Origin: Aldrovandia affinis
Taxonomy: Eukaryota > Chordata > Actinopteri > Notacanthiformes > Halosauridae
Assembly (NCBI GenBank): GCA_029706075.1
Contig: JAINUG010000133.1
Location: forward strand, 1,127,501 to 1,191,500
Length of the DNA stretch: 64,000 bases
Reading direction: 5' to 3'
The translations under genes and the position numbers were made by a program. The notes beneath the pieces were generated by a model, which saw only the letters and a list, made by a program, of their open reading frames with translations, ran no database searches and had not been told where the DNA came from. Position 1 is the stretch's first letter; the number at the start of each line of letters is the position of its first letter. Below, piece by piece: positions 20,155 through 32,640 of this stretch.

Positions 20155-22309
20155 GTGAGTTCCGCAGCTGTGTGCGTGCCACGCGGGGAATCGGCGTGCT
20201 GCTTGAATGTGGGAGAAAAATAAAACGCGGCGTGCTCCTGTTGGTCTTTTATTTCGCAGCGGCATGTTTTCCGTTGAAAGAACGCTAGTCTTAAAACAAG
20301 AGAGAGAAATCACTGGCGCTTTAGGCATGCGCACATGGTGTATTTACTGCAAAGCTGGCTAGCTAGCTCTGATTTCGCTCGGAGCGAACAACCTTGTTTC
20401 TTTCGGATTCGGATTCTAAGTCGATAGATAAAGTAGTTAGCCAAAGAACTCGGCGGAAAGGAACAATGCTTGTTTACTCCTCCCAATTGCCCACAACATT
20501 GTGAATCGTGCCCCTAGCTAACTGCAATTGCCGGGTTGTCCGATAAGATGGGAAGTTTGCGTTAGCTGAAATTCATTTCGAGCGCGGTGCACAAGCTAAT
20601 GCTAGTTCGCGTGTGGTAACTCGCTCGAAATGGACTTGCATCCGCAGTGTCGCTCAAGAGATGAAAACCGTGGGCCTTTCAAATCAACGCTGTAATTTTG
20701 TTTTATGCATAAAAACACTGTGTCGTGGATGTTGTTCAGGCCTAACGAGTAAGGGGCTTTAGTTCGAGGTAACCAGGACGTTGTTTGTAGCATGCACGAT
20801 GTGTGGACTATGTATTTATTTAACTTCGTGAATGCTTTTCAAACAGTGCGCACTTTATAACCATGTCAACTACCTTGGTCAGGACGAGGAAAAACGTCTC
20901 AGTGAGCCAGCTAGTCAGCATTATTTTAATAGTTAATGGCGTCACACTGTTTTCCCCCAAAATTGGTTTATTCAAGTAATTTAAGTTCAAATAAATAATA
21001 ACAACGAAACAAACAAACCCCCAAAAAGCCAGCCAGGTACACCAGAAACGACGACATTCGCAGCTAGGCTTGATTGTAGGTTGTCAGCTGGACAAAATGA
21101 ATATGATCCTGTTTACTCGGATAAAAAATTAACCCTGTTCCTTGGTTATTCACAGATACTCTGTTGCCATGCACAGCTGTTTATGTTAGCTCACAATTAT
21201 ACAGCTGCAGTTATTAATTAGCTAGCAAATTACTAAGTATTACAGTGTACACTGGATAATTATTTATTACTGAGCTTGCTAGCTAACTGACTTGCCTGTC
21301 ACAGCTCCAAACAGGCAGACACACACAGCCTCAGAGTGTAGTGTACAGGACACAGTGTTTGGCATATAATATAATAATTATTATTTTTATTATTGTGGCT
21401 TGCTCTTGTTACAGCACTGTAATGTTGCATGCTGTGCAGCATTATTCAGATATAGACCGATATTAGCAATTGATATGCTTGTGGCACAACACTAGATTTA
21501 TGCAATGAAAAGTCATCCCATGGACTAAAGCTTGTTTAATGCAAAGATTACATTTCAAATATCAGTTGTCATGAAGCAAGGTGTGTGTGTGTGTGTGCGT
21601 GTGCGCGCGTGCGCTATGGTATGATTCAAACAAATAAATTACAAGCAAAAAAAACAAACACTTGGCCTACTTTAACCCCTCTGTTAATGTTAACCAGCGC
21701 CATCAGTCATAATTTCCCCTGATTTATAATGGCCTCCAAAAAACCGACCCTGGGGGGTGCAGCTCTATAGAACCGTACTGTAGATGATAGGCAGCTGGCT
21801 ACATGTTTAATGTATTATGCTAATCGAGAACGATAGCGCACTCTTCCACGTTGCAGAATAGTTACCGTCCCGGTGAGTTAGGCCTAATTAAACACAAGCC
21901 AGATATCAGTCTTAACTTAAATGCTTGCCGTGAGAGAATGTAATCCATTTTATGTCAGAAACTGTCTTGGCACATTGTTAGCACTCACTTGCTCGTGTTA
22001 TTTTTATTTTATTTCTTGGGGAAGTTCACATTTAGGAAATGTAGTAACATAATATTTAATCTGTTGAACTGAATCTGTTAAATAGTTGAAACTGGTGCTT
22101 TGGCAGGATATTTTCATAAGCACGCCCCTGCTGACGACACCGCTCTCACGTCAGTCTGCATTTTATACATTTTTATTAGACAGATTTTATCAGTATGCTG
22201 GATGAAATTACCAACAAGATTTCATTTGGGCTTTGAGTTTGCGTTTCATTGTCCTGGACAGAAAATAGACCCCTTGAGGTTAATTACTTAACAGGGCATT
22301 TTACATGAC

Positions 22310-22355
22310 ATTATTTACATTTTAAGCATTTAGCAGACACTCTTATCCAGAGCGG
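22310..22355 (-). mobile_element. SINE tail fragment (family 1)
   Basis: Minus-strand CCGCTCTGGATAAGAGTGTC, then TGCTAAATGC and TAAAATGTAAA. Only the conserved tail remains. Confidence 0.7.
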
Positions 22356-23481
22356 TTTGTTGTTATTGTTTTTACTTTCATTACTATTTTTGGATGTATT
22401 TCATTTTTTTCAATTGTGTTTTTTATTTTGCAGTTGCTAAGCACATACTGTACATTTAGATTTGGATACTGTCCTTGTTGGAAAAACCTTCCAAGAACAG
22501 AATTTTATTTTGCTTGTGTGGACAGGAGGTAAAGTCCAGAGCTGGCATAAAAGAACTACACAACCTGCTATGGTGGACTCCACCTCCCAGAGGCACCTTT
22601 CCTGAACCTTACTCAGTGCTTGCTTAGTTCCCCTGGACTGCATTCGAGTGGCAAAACTATTTGTAGCATTTTACTACAATGCTGTACTTCAGTCATGTTC
22701 GGTCAGACGGATGCTCGTGTGAACACTAATTTGTTACAGCCACTGACTAACAGGAAGCACGAGAATTCAAATATAACACATAACCAAGTTTTTTCAGGAA
22801 ATTATTTTAATGCAAAAAAAAAAAAAATTAGTAAGCAATCATCTAATGGCTAAATGTAATTCACATTCTCAACATGTAATAGCATAGTTTTAGGATATTC
22901 CATGCTTATACATTTTAAGATGCATTTGCATTTTAAGATGCCTCTATTCAAAGTAATTGTGGAAATGAGGCACTTCAATCGTCTGTTACAAAACAGTAAT
23001 ATCATGATTGGCCAAAAAAAATGGTGTAGCACTTCCAAAGAATGATTGTCAGTTGATTTTGTCATTATATTAAGATCTATTCAAACAACGCACAAATGAT
23101 TTTAAGCCTCAGAGAAAGGTGGAAACTTTGTGGCATTGCGATGCATATCAACAGACATGGGCGTGGCCTTGTTTACCGCTGGGTGAGTGAGTCATCGCTG
23201 AGTCAAGCGGAAGGCATTAGTCTCCTCAGCCACCTCGACGTCCTGCAGCCTCTCTCTGCCTCATGGACGCAGAAGGGTGAGCGCACTTTTGACTCATGGT
23301 GATCTACATATCAGGGCATATTTAAAGTAGCACTTCCTCTGAACTTATGTCTGCTTTCTGGGAACAAAAAATTATAATAAAAATATGTCCAGATCGTATG
23401 GATCTACCAATCACACTCACCAAGTCAATGGCTCTTAGAAATGTGAATCCTTCAAGTATAGTATTGGTATGTCTGTGCCGT

Positions 23482-23755
23482 GGTTCTGTGTGGCTCAGTA
23501 GGTAGAGCGTGGTTCTGTGTGTCTCAGTAGGTAGAGTGTGGTTCTGTGTGGCTCAGTAGGTAGAGCATGGTTCTGTGTGGCTCAGTAGGTAGAGCATGGT
23601 TCTGTGTGGCTCAGTAGGTAGAGCATGGCGCTGACAATGCTTAGGTTGTGGGTTCAGTCCCCACTGGGACCACATATACTGAAAAATGTATACATTCACT
23701 ACTGTAAGTCACTTTGGATTTTTAAAAAAGCACCTGCATATAATATATTATTATT
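23482..23755 (+). mobile_element. tRNA-derived SINE (family 2) with 5-copy amplified head
   Basis: Five tandem 29-bp head units (GGTTCTGTGTGGCTCAGTAG + GTAGAGCGT; 23482-23626) are followed by one body with box B GGGTTCAGTCCCC. The tail reads ACTGTAAGTCACTTTGGATT and ends in AT-rich sequence. It is in direct orientation here and reverse at 3955-4395. Confidence 0.87.
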
Positions 23756-23757
23756 AC

Positions 23758-24300
23758 CCTGGGTTTTAGCTTCTCATGGACTAACTCTAAATTAAGGGTT
23801 CTGGCAGCTCTGTTATGGTGTGGGGTGCATTTTCCTGGCCTGGTTTAGGTCCACTCAACCCTTTAGAGTGCAAGGTTAACACCAATAAATACAAAGCCAT
23901 TCTGAGTGATTACCATCATCCTGTGGTGAAGCATTTCTATCCTGATGGGAGTGGTCTCTTCCAGGATGACAATGCCCCCATCCACAGGGCACAAGTGGTC
24001 ACTGAATGGTTTGATGAGCATGAAAACAATATGCCATGGCTGTCTCAGTCACAAGATCTCAACCTAATTTAACACTTATGGGAGATTCTGGAGCGGCGCC
24101 TGAGACAGCGTTTTCCACCGCCATCAGCAAAACCCCAAACGATGGAATTTCTCGTGTAAGAATGGTGTTGAATAGATCCAAGAGAGTTCCAGGCACTTGT
24201 AGAATTGATGCCAAAGCACATTGAAGCTGTTCTGGTGGCTCCCTGTAGCCCAGCTTTATGTTGGTATTTCCTTTATTTTGACAGTTAGCTGTTTTGACCA
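23758..24300 (+). mobile_element. Decayed Tc1-like element, internally deleted (copy 1)
   Basis: It encodes remnants of a Tc1/mariner DDE transposase: VMVWGAFSWPGLGPLNPLE, HFYPDGSGLFQDDNAPIHRA (second catalytic Asp region), EWFDEHENN, and QDLNLI followed by a stop where DLNPIEHLW is expected. The N-terminal DNA-binding half is absent. It ends near TTTCCTTTATTTTGACAGTT, a remnant of the terminal inverted repeat. Confidence 0.8.
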
Positions 24301-24599
24301 GTGTTACGGAGGTGAATTAAAGCCGACTTTAACTGGCCTTCTTGAAAATCAATAAGCCCCATTTACACAGGTGAGGACAATGCCCTCACCACTGTAGCAG
24401 TGGATGACTCGTACTTAAATAAGATGGCTTTATACTCCATTATAATACTCGAGGAGCTTCTAATTTAACACACACACACAAAAAGCTGTAATACTGCCAT
24501 AAGAAGGCCTTACTGGATGGCCTGTGCATTTCTTCATTACTATAAGTAATGTGGACATTTACAGTCCTCCAATCCGTACAAGCTAGAGGAGAGATTACC

Positions 24600-24970
24600 A
24601 CACATATTTGGGCACGTATAATTGGTTGTATTTCTTTTCAGAGAGGGAATTTCTGAAATGATTAGTCTGTAATACAAAAGCCGATACTTTGTGGTGAACG
24701 AGGGCCCTTGACTTGCTCAATTAAAAACAGGCCGTTCTCAGTCACGGCCGCTTTTGAAACCCTAATCTGTAGAAAATGTCGGTTTCTTTCCCGTTTCGAG
24801 CGCGAGATCAAAGACCTGGAGGAGAGCTCAGCCTTTTTACGTGAGACCGCTGAAAGTGTCATTGTCAAAGTGTTAATGCCTTCATACAAAAAGATGGTTT
24901 TCAGCCTTTATCACCCACTTATTCACTGGCAGAATATTATATGCATACTAATTTGCATGTCATTTCAGGT
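24600..24970. promoter_or_regulatory. Candidate conserved non-coding element
   Basis: A unique-looking AT-rich block with balanced composition, a CTAATTTGCATG octamer-like motif and TATGCATACTAATT, free of recognised repeats. A 107-codon ORF across it has no similarity I recognise. Regulatory role is a guess from sequence texture; ZEB2 flanks are known to be rich in enhancers. Confidence 0.3.
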
Positions 24971-26498
24971 GGCGGGGCTGTCTCGAAGCGGAGGAATTTC
25001 AATTGTAATTGGTCTGCTAAGACGTTTATAAAATCAGTAAGTACCATGTTTTTTTTTAAAGCATCATTTGTTTGCGTATGTATCACACATCATTATGGCA
25101 TTAATAAGACGTAAATATGCATGTGTATTTCCACCCCGCCCATGGACTGATGTGGTACTGTAAGCATTTCTCTTCTTTCAAATTGTTTTATGGATATTTT
25201 ATATTTTACAACTGTAACTTCAAATCAATTGGAAAAAATATTATTTTTTTTTTTGCTTTTTTCTTTGTTCGGGAGTCAGAAATTCCATGAAAGTAAAACC
25301 CAAAGAAGTTGTTTATTAGACCTTACCAGGGTGACGTATGTACGCATCGTCCTCTATATCCAGCCACGCATGCTGTTTCTGGGTTTCAGCTGCTCATAGG
25401 CACTCTTTTAATCTGGCCTCCAGCAGTATAACTGAACTCTCTTTGCCCTGTAGCCTACATATTGCTAGAGATCTATACCCTACATTCAGACAACATTGTT
25501 TAGAGTATGCATATGACTGAAGTTGCTGTTTTCATCGTATGGTTTTATTTTCCTTTGACAAAAAAACCCCAAAAACAGAAATACATTCAGTCACACCGCG
25601 CTCCGAGTGACGCTACAAATGAATGGCCGTGGATGTGTGGCCCAGGCCCAGCCCACGACCGCTTGCTTTGGATTCTCCGGCCTTAAAGTGACACTCCGAC
25701 TCGCTTACGCTCAGATCTGCGGTCGATGGAGATTTACTGTAAGTAAAACTTTAAAACGAGAGAACAAAAGAGACATGTTTGTTGACAGAGAGTAAGATCC
25801 CCCCTCCCACCACCTCGTCAGTTTCCTTCACTGGGGAACGTCTCCAGATCGGAACAGGCTCGGCCGGAAACTGCCGTGTGGGTGTTGCTTTTTTAAGTTC
25901 ATTAAAAGCAGGCGAGGAGAAAGAGGGAGCCCGCGAGACCGCCGGCATCTGCGGTTTGATTCTGTACAATTTTTCGGCTTCCGGTGAAAACAAGTTTGTC
26001 ATTCCCCCTGTGAGAAGAGTGGACGGACGGAGGGGGGGTATTCCTGGGAACGCGCTCAGCTCTCTGTCCGCAGCGCCCCGCCCCGCCCTCACGCCGCGAC
26101 CGAGGTTTTCGGCTGTGGAACGAGAGGCCCGCCTCCTCTCCCTGTAACTTTCCCAGCTGTGTAACGCGACACGCGTCCTTACAGGAAACGTTTGCGATGG
26201 ATCCATAGACGCGTGCTTCTCTGTCAGTCCCCTGTGTCCGCGCGTGACAGCAGACGAATGTTTCGGCTCCCACACACTTTAAAGAAAATATCACAATGTC
26301 ATATGCGGTATCGGTATGCGTTGTCACTGAGGTTCTAGCGACCTAATTTCAGAACGTAATGTCAAGTGTGTTTCTTGTCTTGATATTTGTACTCGAGAAA
26401 CCTGTGATATGAAGCTGGTACAATGTTTACTGGTATGTTTTCTGCACTGAGTGTAGGGAAGCCCTGTGGTGTGTACAGGGAGCGTAGGGGAATATGAC

Positions 26499-26657
26499 GG
26501 CAGTGTAGTGTAATGGTGAGGGAACTGGGTTTGTAACACAGAGGTTGCAGGCTTGATTCCCAGGTGAGGCACTGCCATTGTACCCTTGAGCAATGTACTT
26601 AATCTGATTTTATGTAAGAAATGTAAAAATCGCTCTGGAAAAGAGCATCTGATGAAT
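26499..26657 (+). mobile_element. tRNA-derived SINE (family 1), diverged
   Basis: Head GGCAGTGTAGTGTAATGGTG, box B GCTTGATTCCC, middle GTACTTAATCTG and the tail CGCTCTGGAAAAGAGCATC. It is shorter than the copies at 28783 and 47804. Confidence 0.82.
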
Positions 26658-27310
26658 GTGTTGTATGCAGTGTTTTTGATCAACACTTGCCATCATATTG
26701 AGATTACTTTTCCAGATCATTTCTGCAGTGATCCCTGCCTTCAGCAGCAGCTGCAGGTAAAGACCTTTTTTAGGACAAATTACACTTCTTGAGTGGTGAA
26801 AGTTTGAGCGATCTGGACGGCTAGTGCAACTCAAGAGATTCAGCCGTCGATTCAAATGAACGCCGGCAGGTTTCATAGCACTTTAGTGAAACACAGATTT
26901 TAAAAAAGTAGTCAAACACTTCTCAAACATTGCAGATTCTGTTACCAAAAAAAAAAGTTAGTTGATGTCTGACCGATTTGAATAATCAATTGTGACAGAG
27001 AAATTATGTGGCTCAGATCTGGCATCAAAGGAGCAGAACCTACCCGGTCTTGAATGAATGCAGATACGGATGGGGCTCAAGTATAGGGTGGGGACAGGAC
27101 TTCTTGGATCTCCCCTTCTGCAGGGCCAGAATTTCTGCGAAATGCTAACACTGCCCAGAAGTGGGGCGAGGGGCTGAATTAGGGTTCAGTGAAGACTGTG
27201 CTTGGGGTGAACGAGATGGATGAAGAGCCCTCCAGATGCTACGTGCCTCCAGGGTCAGCAGAAAGGGCTCGACGGTGTACGGATGAACATGATATCGAGA
27301 ATGATGTGAT

Positions 27311-27665
27311 GGGGGCTTCGGATAGCATAGCGGTCTAACGCACTCGCATTGACTGGTGCTTTGCGAGTGTGAGGTACCTATTGCGGTCGCGGTTCGAAAC
27401 CCGACTGTGCCAGACCGGCCCTGGAGAGCCTTGACTGTGAGCGGCGATTGGCTGTCCGCCCCAGGGGGAGGGGGGAGGGTGAGCCGGCACAAACTCGCCG
27501 AGAAGTGCGAAGGGCGTCTCCAGAAAGTAGGGGGAGTTCCGTCTCAGAGGAGGCGGATCATCGCTGGCCTCTGTGATTTGGTTTGACCCAGAGGCCTTGA
27601 GTTCAAGGGGGAGGCCGAATCGAAATAAATACCAAAAATAATTGGCTACTAAATTGGGAGAAAAA
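27311..27665 (+). mobile_element. tRNA-derived SINE (family 3)
   Basis: The head includes ATAGCGGTCTAACGCACTCG and box B CGGTTCGAAACCC. The body has GATTGGCTGTCCGCCCCAGG and the tail AATTGGCTACTAAATTGGGA ending in A-rich sequence. It matches 58725-59060 (+) and, in reverse, 28411-28725. Confidence 0.8.
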
Positions 27666-28410
27666 CAAGAATGTAAAACAATTAAATAAGTTAAAAAAAG
27701 ATCTGACATTGCACTGCCTTGCTAATTGCTTCTGAGACGCCCCCCCTCCCCCTTGTATTTGACGTGTCATATTCATGCTGCGGGGGTAGACGCCGATGAT
27801 GTCACTCAAGTTAAGTACCTTGCTCGATGTAATTAGGGTCAAGTACCTTGCTCAAAAGGTACGGCAGCTGGCCTCTGCCACAGGTTTGATTTGCTTTATG
27901 TCGTTGAATGCTGAATCTACTCAGCCGCTGAATGCCTTTCCCCTTGAACACGAGTGCACAGACAGGAGGTGAATGTCTCTATTAGTCTGACGCGCAGTTG
28001 TGCTGTGTGTCGTATTAATGTTCCAGGAGTGGCTCTTTTTCTGTTGTCGGCAGATACTGCCATTCAGACACTATAGAGCACTTGTCATTTCTTCAGCTCG
28101 AGATTGGGTGGTCCACTTGACAAGCTGGAATAACAATCGACAGGTTTTTTTTTTGTTCCTCTTGAGGTGCACCCAAGACAGGAAATGCACCAGCAAAGCA
28201 ATCTGAATCAAAGCAACCGTAACTGGTGTCCGGTTTTAGTCATCACCGTACGCAGGGTTCCAGATTTCAAGGGAAGGGTGTAAAAGTGGGTCAGTTGCAG
28301 ACGCAGTCTCAAATTTGAAATATTCTTCTCAAAATATCTCCACAAACACTCGTCAGGCCATGTGAGGACTGGAGGGTGTGGGACTCATTGCTGCAATGCG
28401 ATCGCACATT

Positions 28411-28725
28411 TTTGTTAGATTTTTCCCCCATTTTTGCTAGTCAATTATACCCTCTATTTCTTTCAATTCGCCTGCCCCCATGAGCCCACCGCCCGTCTTT
28501 ACGAGGCAAGCTAATTCCCCTGAGGCCGGCGATGATCCGCTTCTTCTTAGACGGAACTCGCCCACCTGTCTTACAGGGACGCCCTTCGCACTCCTCGACG
28601 AGCTCATCCCGGCTCTCCCTCCCCCCTTCCCCTTGGGCGGTCAGCCAATCGCCGCCCCCGAACGGGGCTCATGGTCAGGGCCAGGCCAGCGCAGCTGGGT
28701 TTCGAACCGTGGCTGCAGTGGGTAA
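28411..28725 (-). mobile_element. tRNA-derived SINE (family 3), reverse orientation
   Basis: It starts with the reversed tail (TTTTTGCTAGTCAATTATAC). It continues through CTTCTTAGACGGAACTCGCC and GCGGTCAGCCAATCGCCGCC and ends at box B GGTTTCGAACC (reverse). It is only about 60 bases from the family 1 SINE at 28783, a small SINE cluster. Confidence 0.8.
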
Positions 28726-28782
28726 CTTGCATTGTGGGTGAATGCTTATTCAGTGCTGTTCTCCCAGGATGAGAGGCAGGCA

Positions 28783-28991
28783 GGCAGTGTGGTATAATGG
28801 TTAGGGAACTGGGCTTGTAACGTTAAGGTTGCAGGTTCAGTCCCCAGGTGGGACACTGCTGTTGTACCCTTGAACAAGGTACTTAACCTGAATTGCTTCA
28901 GTAAATATCCAGCTGTATAAATGGATTGGAAAGAAATGTAAAACTGTAAGTCGCTCTGGATGTCTGCTAAATGCCTGTAATGTAATGTAAT
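28783..28991 (+). mobile_element. tRNA-derived SINE (family 1), full length
   Basis: Head GGCAGTGTGGTATAATGGTT, box B GGTTCAGTCCCC, middle GGTACTTAACCTGAATTGCT, and tail GTAAGTCGCTCTGGATGTCT followed by GCTAAATGCCTG and TAATG repeats. Confidence 0.88.
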
Positions 28992-29904
28992 GATAATTCA
29001 CCTTCGATATCTAAAAGACCAATGCAGGTATATGAAATAATTGAGGATTTCAGACCCAGGTTTATGGCTGTGTCAGCCCCTTTTCAAGTCGAGGACAGTT
29101 GGACAGTTGGCCAAACGAGACTGCACACGGGTCAGTCTATTTGGTCTGTTGTTATTTTCCGCTAGACCGGCACCAGTAAGTGAACACAACCTACGAATGC
29201 GTTGGTGGGGGGGTGGGTAGAGCGATGTTGTTCCTAACTGAATCGATATGGAGAACTATGACATGTAACCTGACGCAGGACCTCATAGGCTGTGACCGGG
29301 TGTGCCGATCAGTTGTCTCATGTGCTGCCGTCCAAAATGCATAAATACTCCTGACTTATCGTTGCACACAACTCGCCAGCAACGGCGGGCGGATCACCGT
29401 TACACTTTAATGTCTGTCAGTCGTAGCTGTAATTTCACCCCACGCTTGACTGATGTGTCTCAACCCACAGCTTCCCTCGGCGGAGGTTGGAGAACGGAGA
29501 GCAAGGTGTTGTCTGGGGGGGGGGGGGGTCTGGTCTCCCATTTCACCTCCACCTCCAAGCCCACATCAGCACTGGAACATGCTTAGACTTACTTAAGTCT
29601 CTTCATTTTTCTCTGCTTCTAAGGTTAGGCGCACAAAACGGAACCATTCCCAGGTCCAACTTCAGCATTTCATCGGTTATGTAAAAGCAAAAACCATCCA
29701 TTGCAGTGCCCTTGAGTCTGTGTAAGTACAGACATACAGACACTACGAGTGCATTATGAAAGTGCACATCCCTACACTTAACATTCAGCATGGAAAACCA
29801 TCACTCCTTTTTGGTTTGTTTTCAAACTGGCCTAATACAGGGCTTGCACAGGTATGTGGCCAGTCTAACGTGAAGCAAACAAACAAAACAAACAAAAATA
29901 ATAA

Positions 29905-29985
29905 TAATTCTGTCCAGGGTGTATTCCTGACCAGGAATAAGCGGGCTAGATAATAATGAATGAATGAATGAATGAATGAATTCTG
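29905..29985. repeat. Repeat tail ending in (AATG)n
   Basis: CAGGGTGTATTCCTGACCAG, then AATAAGCGGGCTAGATAATA and about six GAAT units. It resembles the 3' end of a common fish retroelement (consensus ends in GGATAAGCGGTATAGA plus a short tandem repeat). Confidence 0.65.
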
Positions 29986-31210
29986 ATGCCCTACACTTTT
30001 CAGACAAATATAAATTATGCTTTTATTCCAAACTTATGCAGTTATTTTACAATGTAGAGTTTAGTTAAGTCTTGGTGGAATCATTTAAAAAAATATTTTT
30101 GGGATTGACTGCACTTTATTCTATAGCAGGCACCTGCCAATGGCTGCTCGCACAGCTGTGTGGAGGTAAAATGGCGTTTATAAAAATGGTAAGGGGTGCA
30201 TGAAGCCTCTCCTCGTTAATTGAGGTGTCAGAAACAGCCGGTGGCGCACACAGAAGGGGGAGCGCACTTTCAGCCGGCAGGAAAGTTTTGAGCAGAGACC
30301 TTGAAGTGTATTGAGAATAACAATTTTGGGGGAAAATGGTCTTAATTTGCTAACTTTGGGGAGAAGAGGTTTTGAATTCCAGTCAGAGGTATAGGCACTG
30401 ATTCGGTGAAGATGTCCAATCCTTTGTTGCACATTCCTTTAATATGCAGATCTTAGGTATGCAAAGATGTGCTGCTTCTATTGAAGAAGTACGTCCACTG
30501 GTGATAGCGGTGCGTGTTCTGTTTTTAGAATTAAAATCAACAGTTGTTTAAGTGATCGCATGTGTTTGAGTCTTTGAAGATGAAACGCTGATTGACATGA
30601 ATCATTTATTGTGGTGTAAATGCTTTTTTAGAGATCAAACAGGGAAGGAATAAAATAAAACAGTTAATCTAAAACATGCATCCATTATGAAGGACCTCAT
30701 ATGCATAATAAATAATTTAATCTGGATTATTAATGTACCTTGACTGACACCGATTACCAGACACGTCCTGAGGTGTGCGAGCAGTGCTTACCCAACCGAC
30801 GTGTGGGACATATTCAAACGCATCAAAGTCTTTTCCCCCTGCTCCACCCTTTTAAGGACCCTGTGCAGCTGTCGGCCATTTTAAGACAAACGTGCTCCAC
30901 CTCGCATGATGACTCAAACCACAGCAGAACTTAAATCCGTTTTCTGTCCATTAGGATGGACAGTCCGTCACCAGTGTGGGGTTGCAGACAGGTTTTTGAG
31001 TGGGTGTTATGAACATATGACAGAAAGAAGTGAGTTTTTGGGATTACCGAATCTAGAGCTCTCTGAAGTGTACAGACATGGGTGTTAATTACAGTGTCTG
31101 TGGCTATTGCATCTACGGCTATTTGCATAAATACTTTTGCACTTCTAATAATTATTTTAAATAAAATCCAACAAAAATATCTGCATTAACCTGGTACTTA
31201 TTAAAGTCAA

Positions 31211-32362
31211 TCTCAATCCGAGGGAACTGTATTGTGGGCTCCTATGACTCCCTATTCCCTGGGGTATAAAAATGAGGTAACACACATGTAAAATCCATTT
31301 GTCATCCATCGCCATGGGGAAAGGCAAAGGACACTCAGAAGAAACAAGACAAAGGGTTGTTGGCCTCCATATTACATTTTACATTTTTTAAGCATTTAGC
31401 AGATGCTCTTATCCAGAGCGACTTACAAGGTGTGCATTAATACATGGTAAGAACAATCATAGCTAGTACTGGGTCAATACTTAAGAAGTTTAAGACCGCT
31501 GGGACAGTGGTGAACCTGCCTGTTAGAGGACACACGTGTGCATCTTGGCCCTCACGTACAGTGAGGCAGATGGTTTGCGAGGCGAATAAAAATCCAAGGG
31601 TCACAGTTGGAGATCTACAAATCTTGGTTACATCTTGGAGATGAAGTCTCCAAATCTACCATCTTCCATGCCAATAGACTTTTTGCCAGGGTTGCCAGAA
31701 AAAAAACAAGCCTCTATTGAGCATTTGAACGGCGTTGGAACTCTGATTGGAACCGGCTATTATGGTCAGATGAGACCAAAATTGAGCCTTCTGGCCAAGC
31801 GCGCGAGTGGTGGGTTTGGCATCGGAAGAAAAGAACATTATGTGGCATTATGTTGAAAAGAACATCATATCCATGGTGAAATATGGTGGTAAATCTTTGA
31901 TGCTATGGGGTTGTTTTGCATCTACTGGTCCTGGGGCCTCTTGTTAAGGTCAAAGGAATCATGAATTCCAGCAAGCACCAGGACATTTTGGCCAAAAACC
32001 TGGTTCCCTCTGCCAGGAAGCTGAAACTTAGCTGCAAATGGGTCTTTTAGCAAGATGATGATCCCAAGCGTACCTCAACCACAAAATTACTGTTTCGCAA
32101 TGGCCGTCTCATGTCTCCAGACTTGAACCTGATCAAATATGTGTGGTTTGAATTGAAGAGGGCAGTTCACAAGCACAGGCCGAAGGATCTGAAGGATCTT
32201 AAAAGGTTCTGTAAGGAGGAAGATACCCCCCCCCCCCCCAATATGGTTACCAATCTCTTAAAACACTATCCTTCTAAAAGAAGGGTGCACAAGAGTACTG
32301 AAAACAGGGTGTTGTATAACAGCATTACTTCTTGCAATGTTGTTATACAATTCTGAACAGTT
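31211..32362 (+). mobile_element. Decayed Tc1-like transposon with nested SINE tail
   Basis: Most of a Tc1-like transposase is traceable across frameshifts. MGKGKGHSEETRQRVV (31314 on) is the N-terminal helix-turn-helix start. STGSILKKFKTAGTVVNLPV follows, then [32 protein letters not shown] and MSPDLNLIKYVWFELKRAVH. A reverse SINE tail (31371-31430) interrupts the first helix-turn-helix. In-frame stops and a CCCCCCCCCCCCCC run show it is dead. It belongs to the same family as 41565-42125. Confidence 0.82.
31371..31430 (-). mobile_element. SINE tail inserted in Tc1-like element
   Basis: On the minus strand it reads GTCGCTCTGGATAAGAGCAT then CTGCTAAATGC and TGTAAAATGTAA. It lies between transposase codons that should adjoin, so it postdates the Tc1 insertion. 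Confidence 0.75.
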
Positions 32363-32640
32363 TCTAGTGGGATGTCTACCTGGTGGCCTAAAATGGCGTT
32401 GTGTTCCTTGGCTGTAATTCTACCATAGAGAGTAAATCAGACCCAATGACTCCCAAGATGGCAGCCCATACCATCACAGATCCAGCACCATGTTTAACAG
32501 CTGGGAACAGGCAGTGTCGGTTGAAGGCTTCCTTTGGTTTTCTCCAAACATAAACCCATCCAGATGTAGAAAAAGACAACTCATCAGACAATATTACCTT
32601 CTTGTTTGGCGTATTCCGTCCTGATTTTTGACACATTAAG
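32363..32640 (-). mobile_element. Second Tc1-like remnant, opposite orientation
   Basis: A minus-strand reading gives SFSTSGWVYVWRKPKEAFN then KHGAGSVMVWAAILGVIGSD, a central transposase segment of another Tc1-like family. It abuts the element at 31211-32362 tail to tail. Confidence 0.75.

Noticed and set aside
24708-25031. 107-codon ORF as a possible new small gene
   Set aside because: No homology, no splice or start context, and no codon evidence; kept only as a possible non-coding conserved block.
26499-26580. Functional tRNA genes at the tRNA-like heads (also 28783, 47804, 27311, 58725)
   Set aside because: Box A/B-like motifs are present, but each continues into a shared SINE body and tail and cannot form a proper complete cloverleaf by eye.
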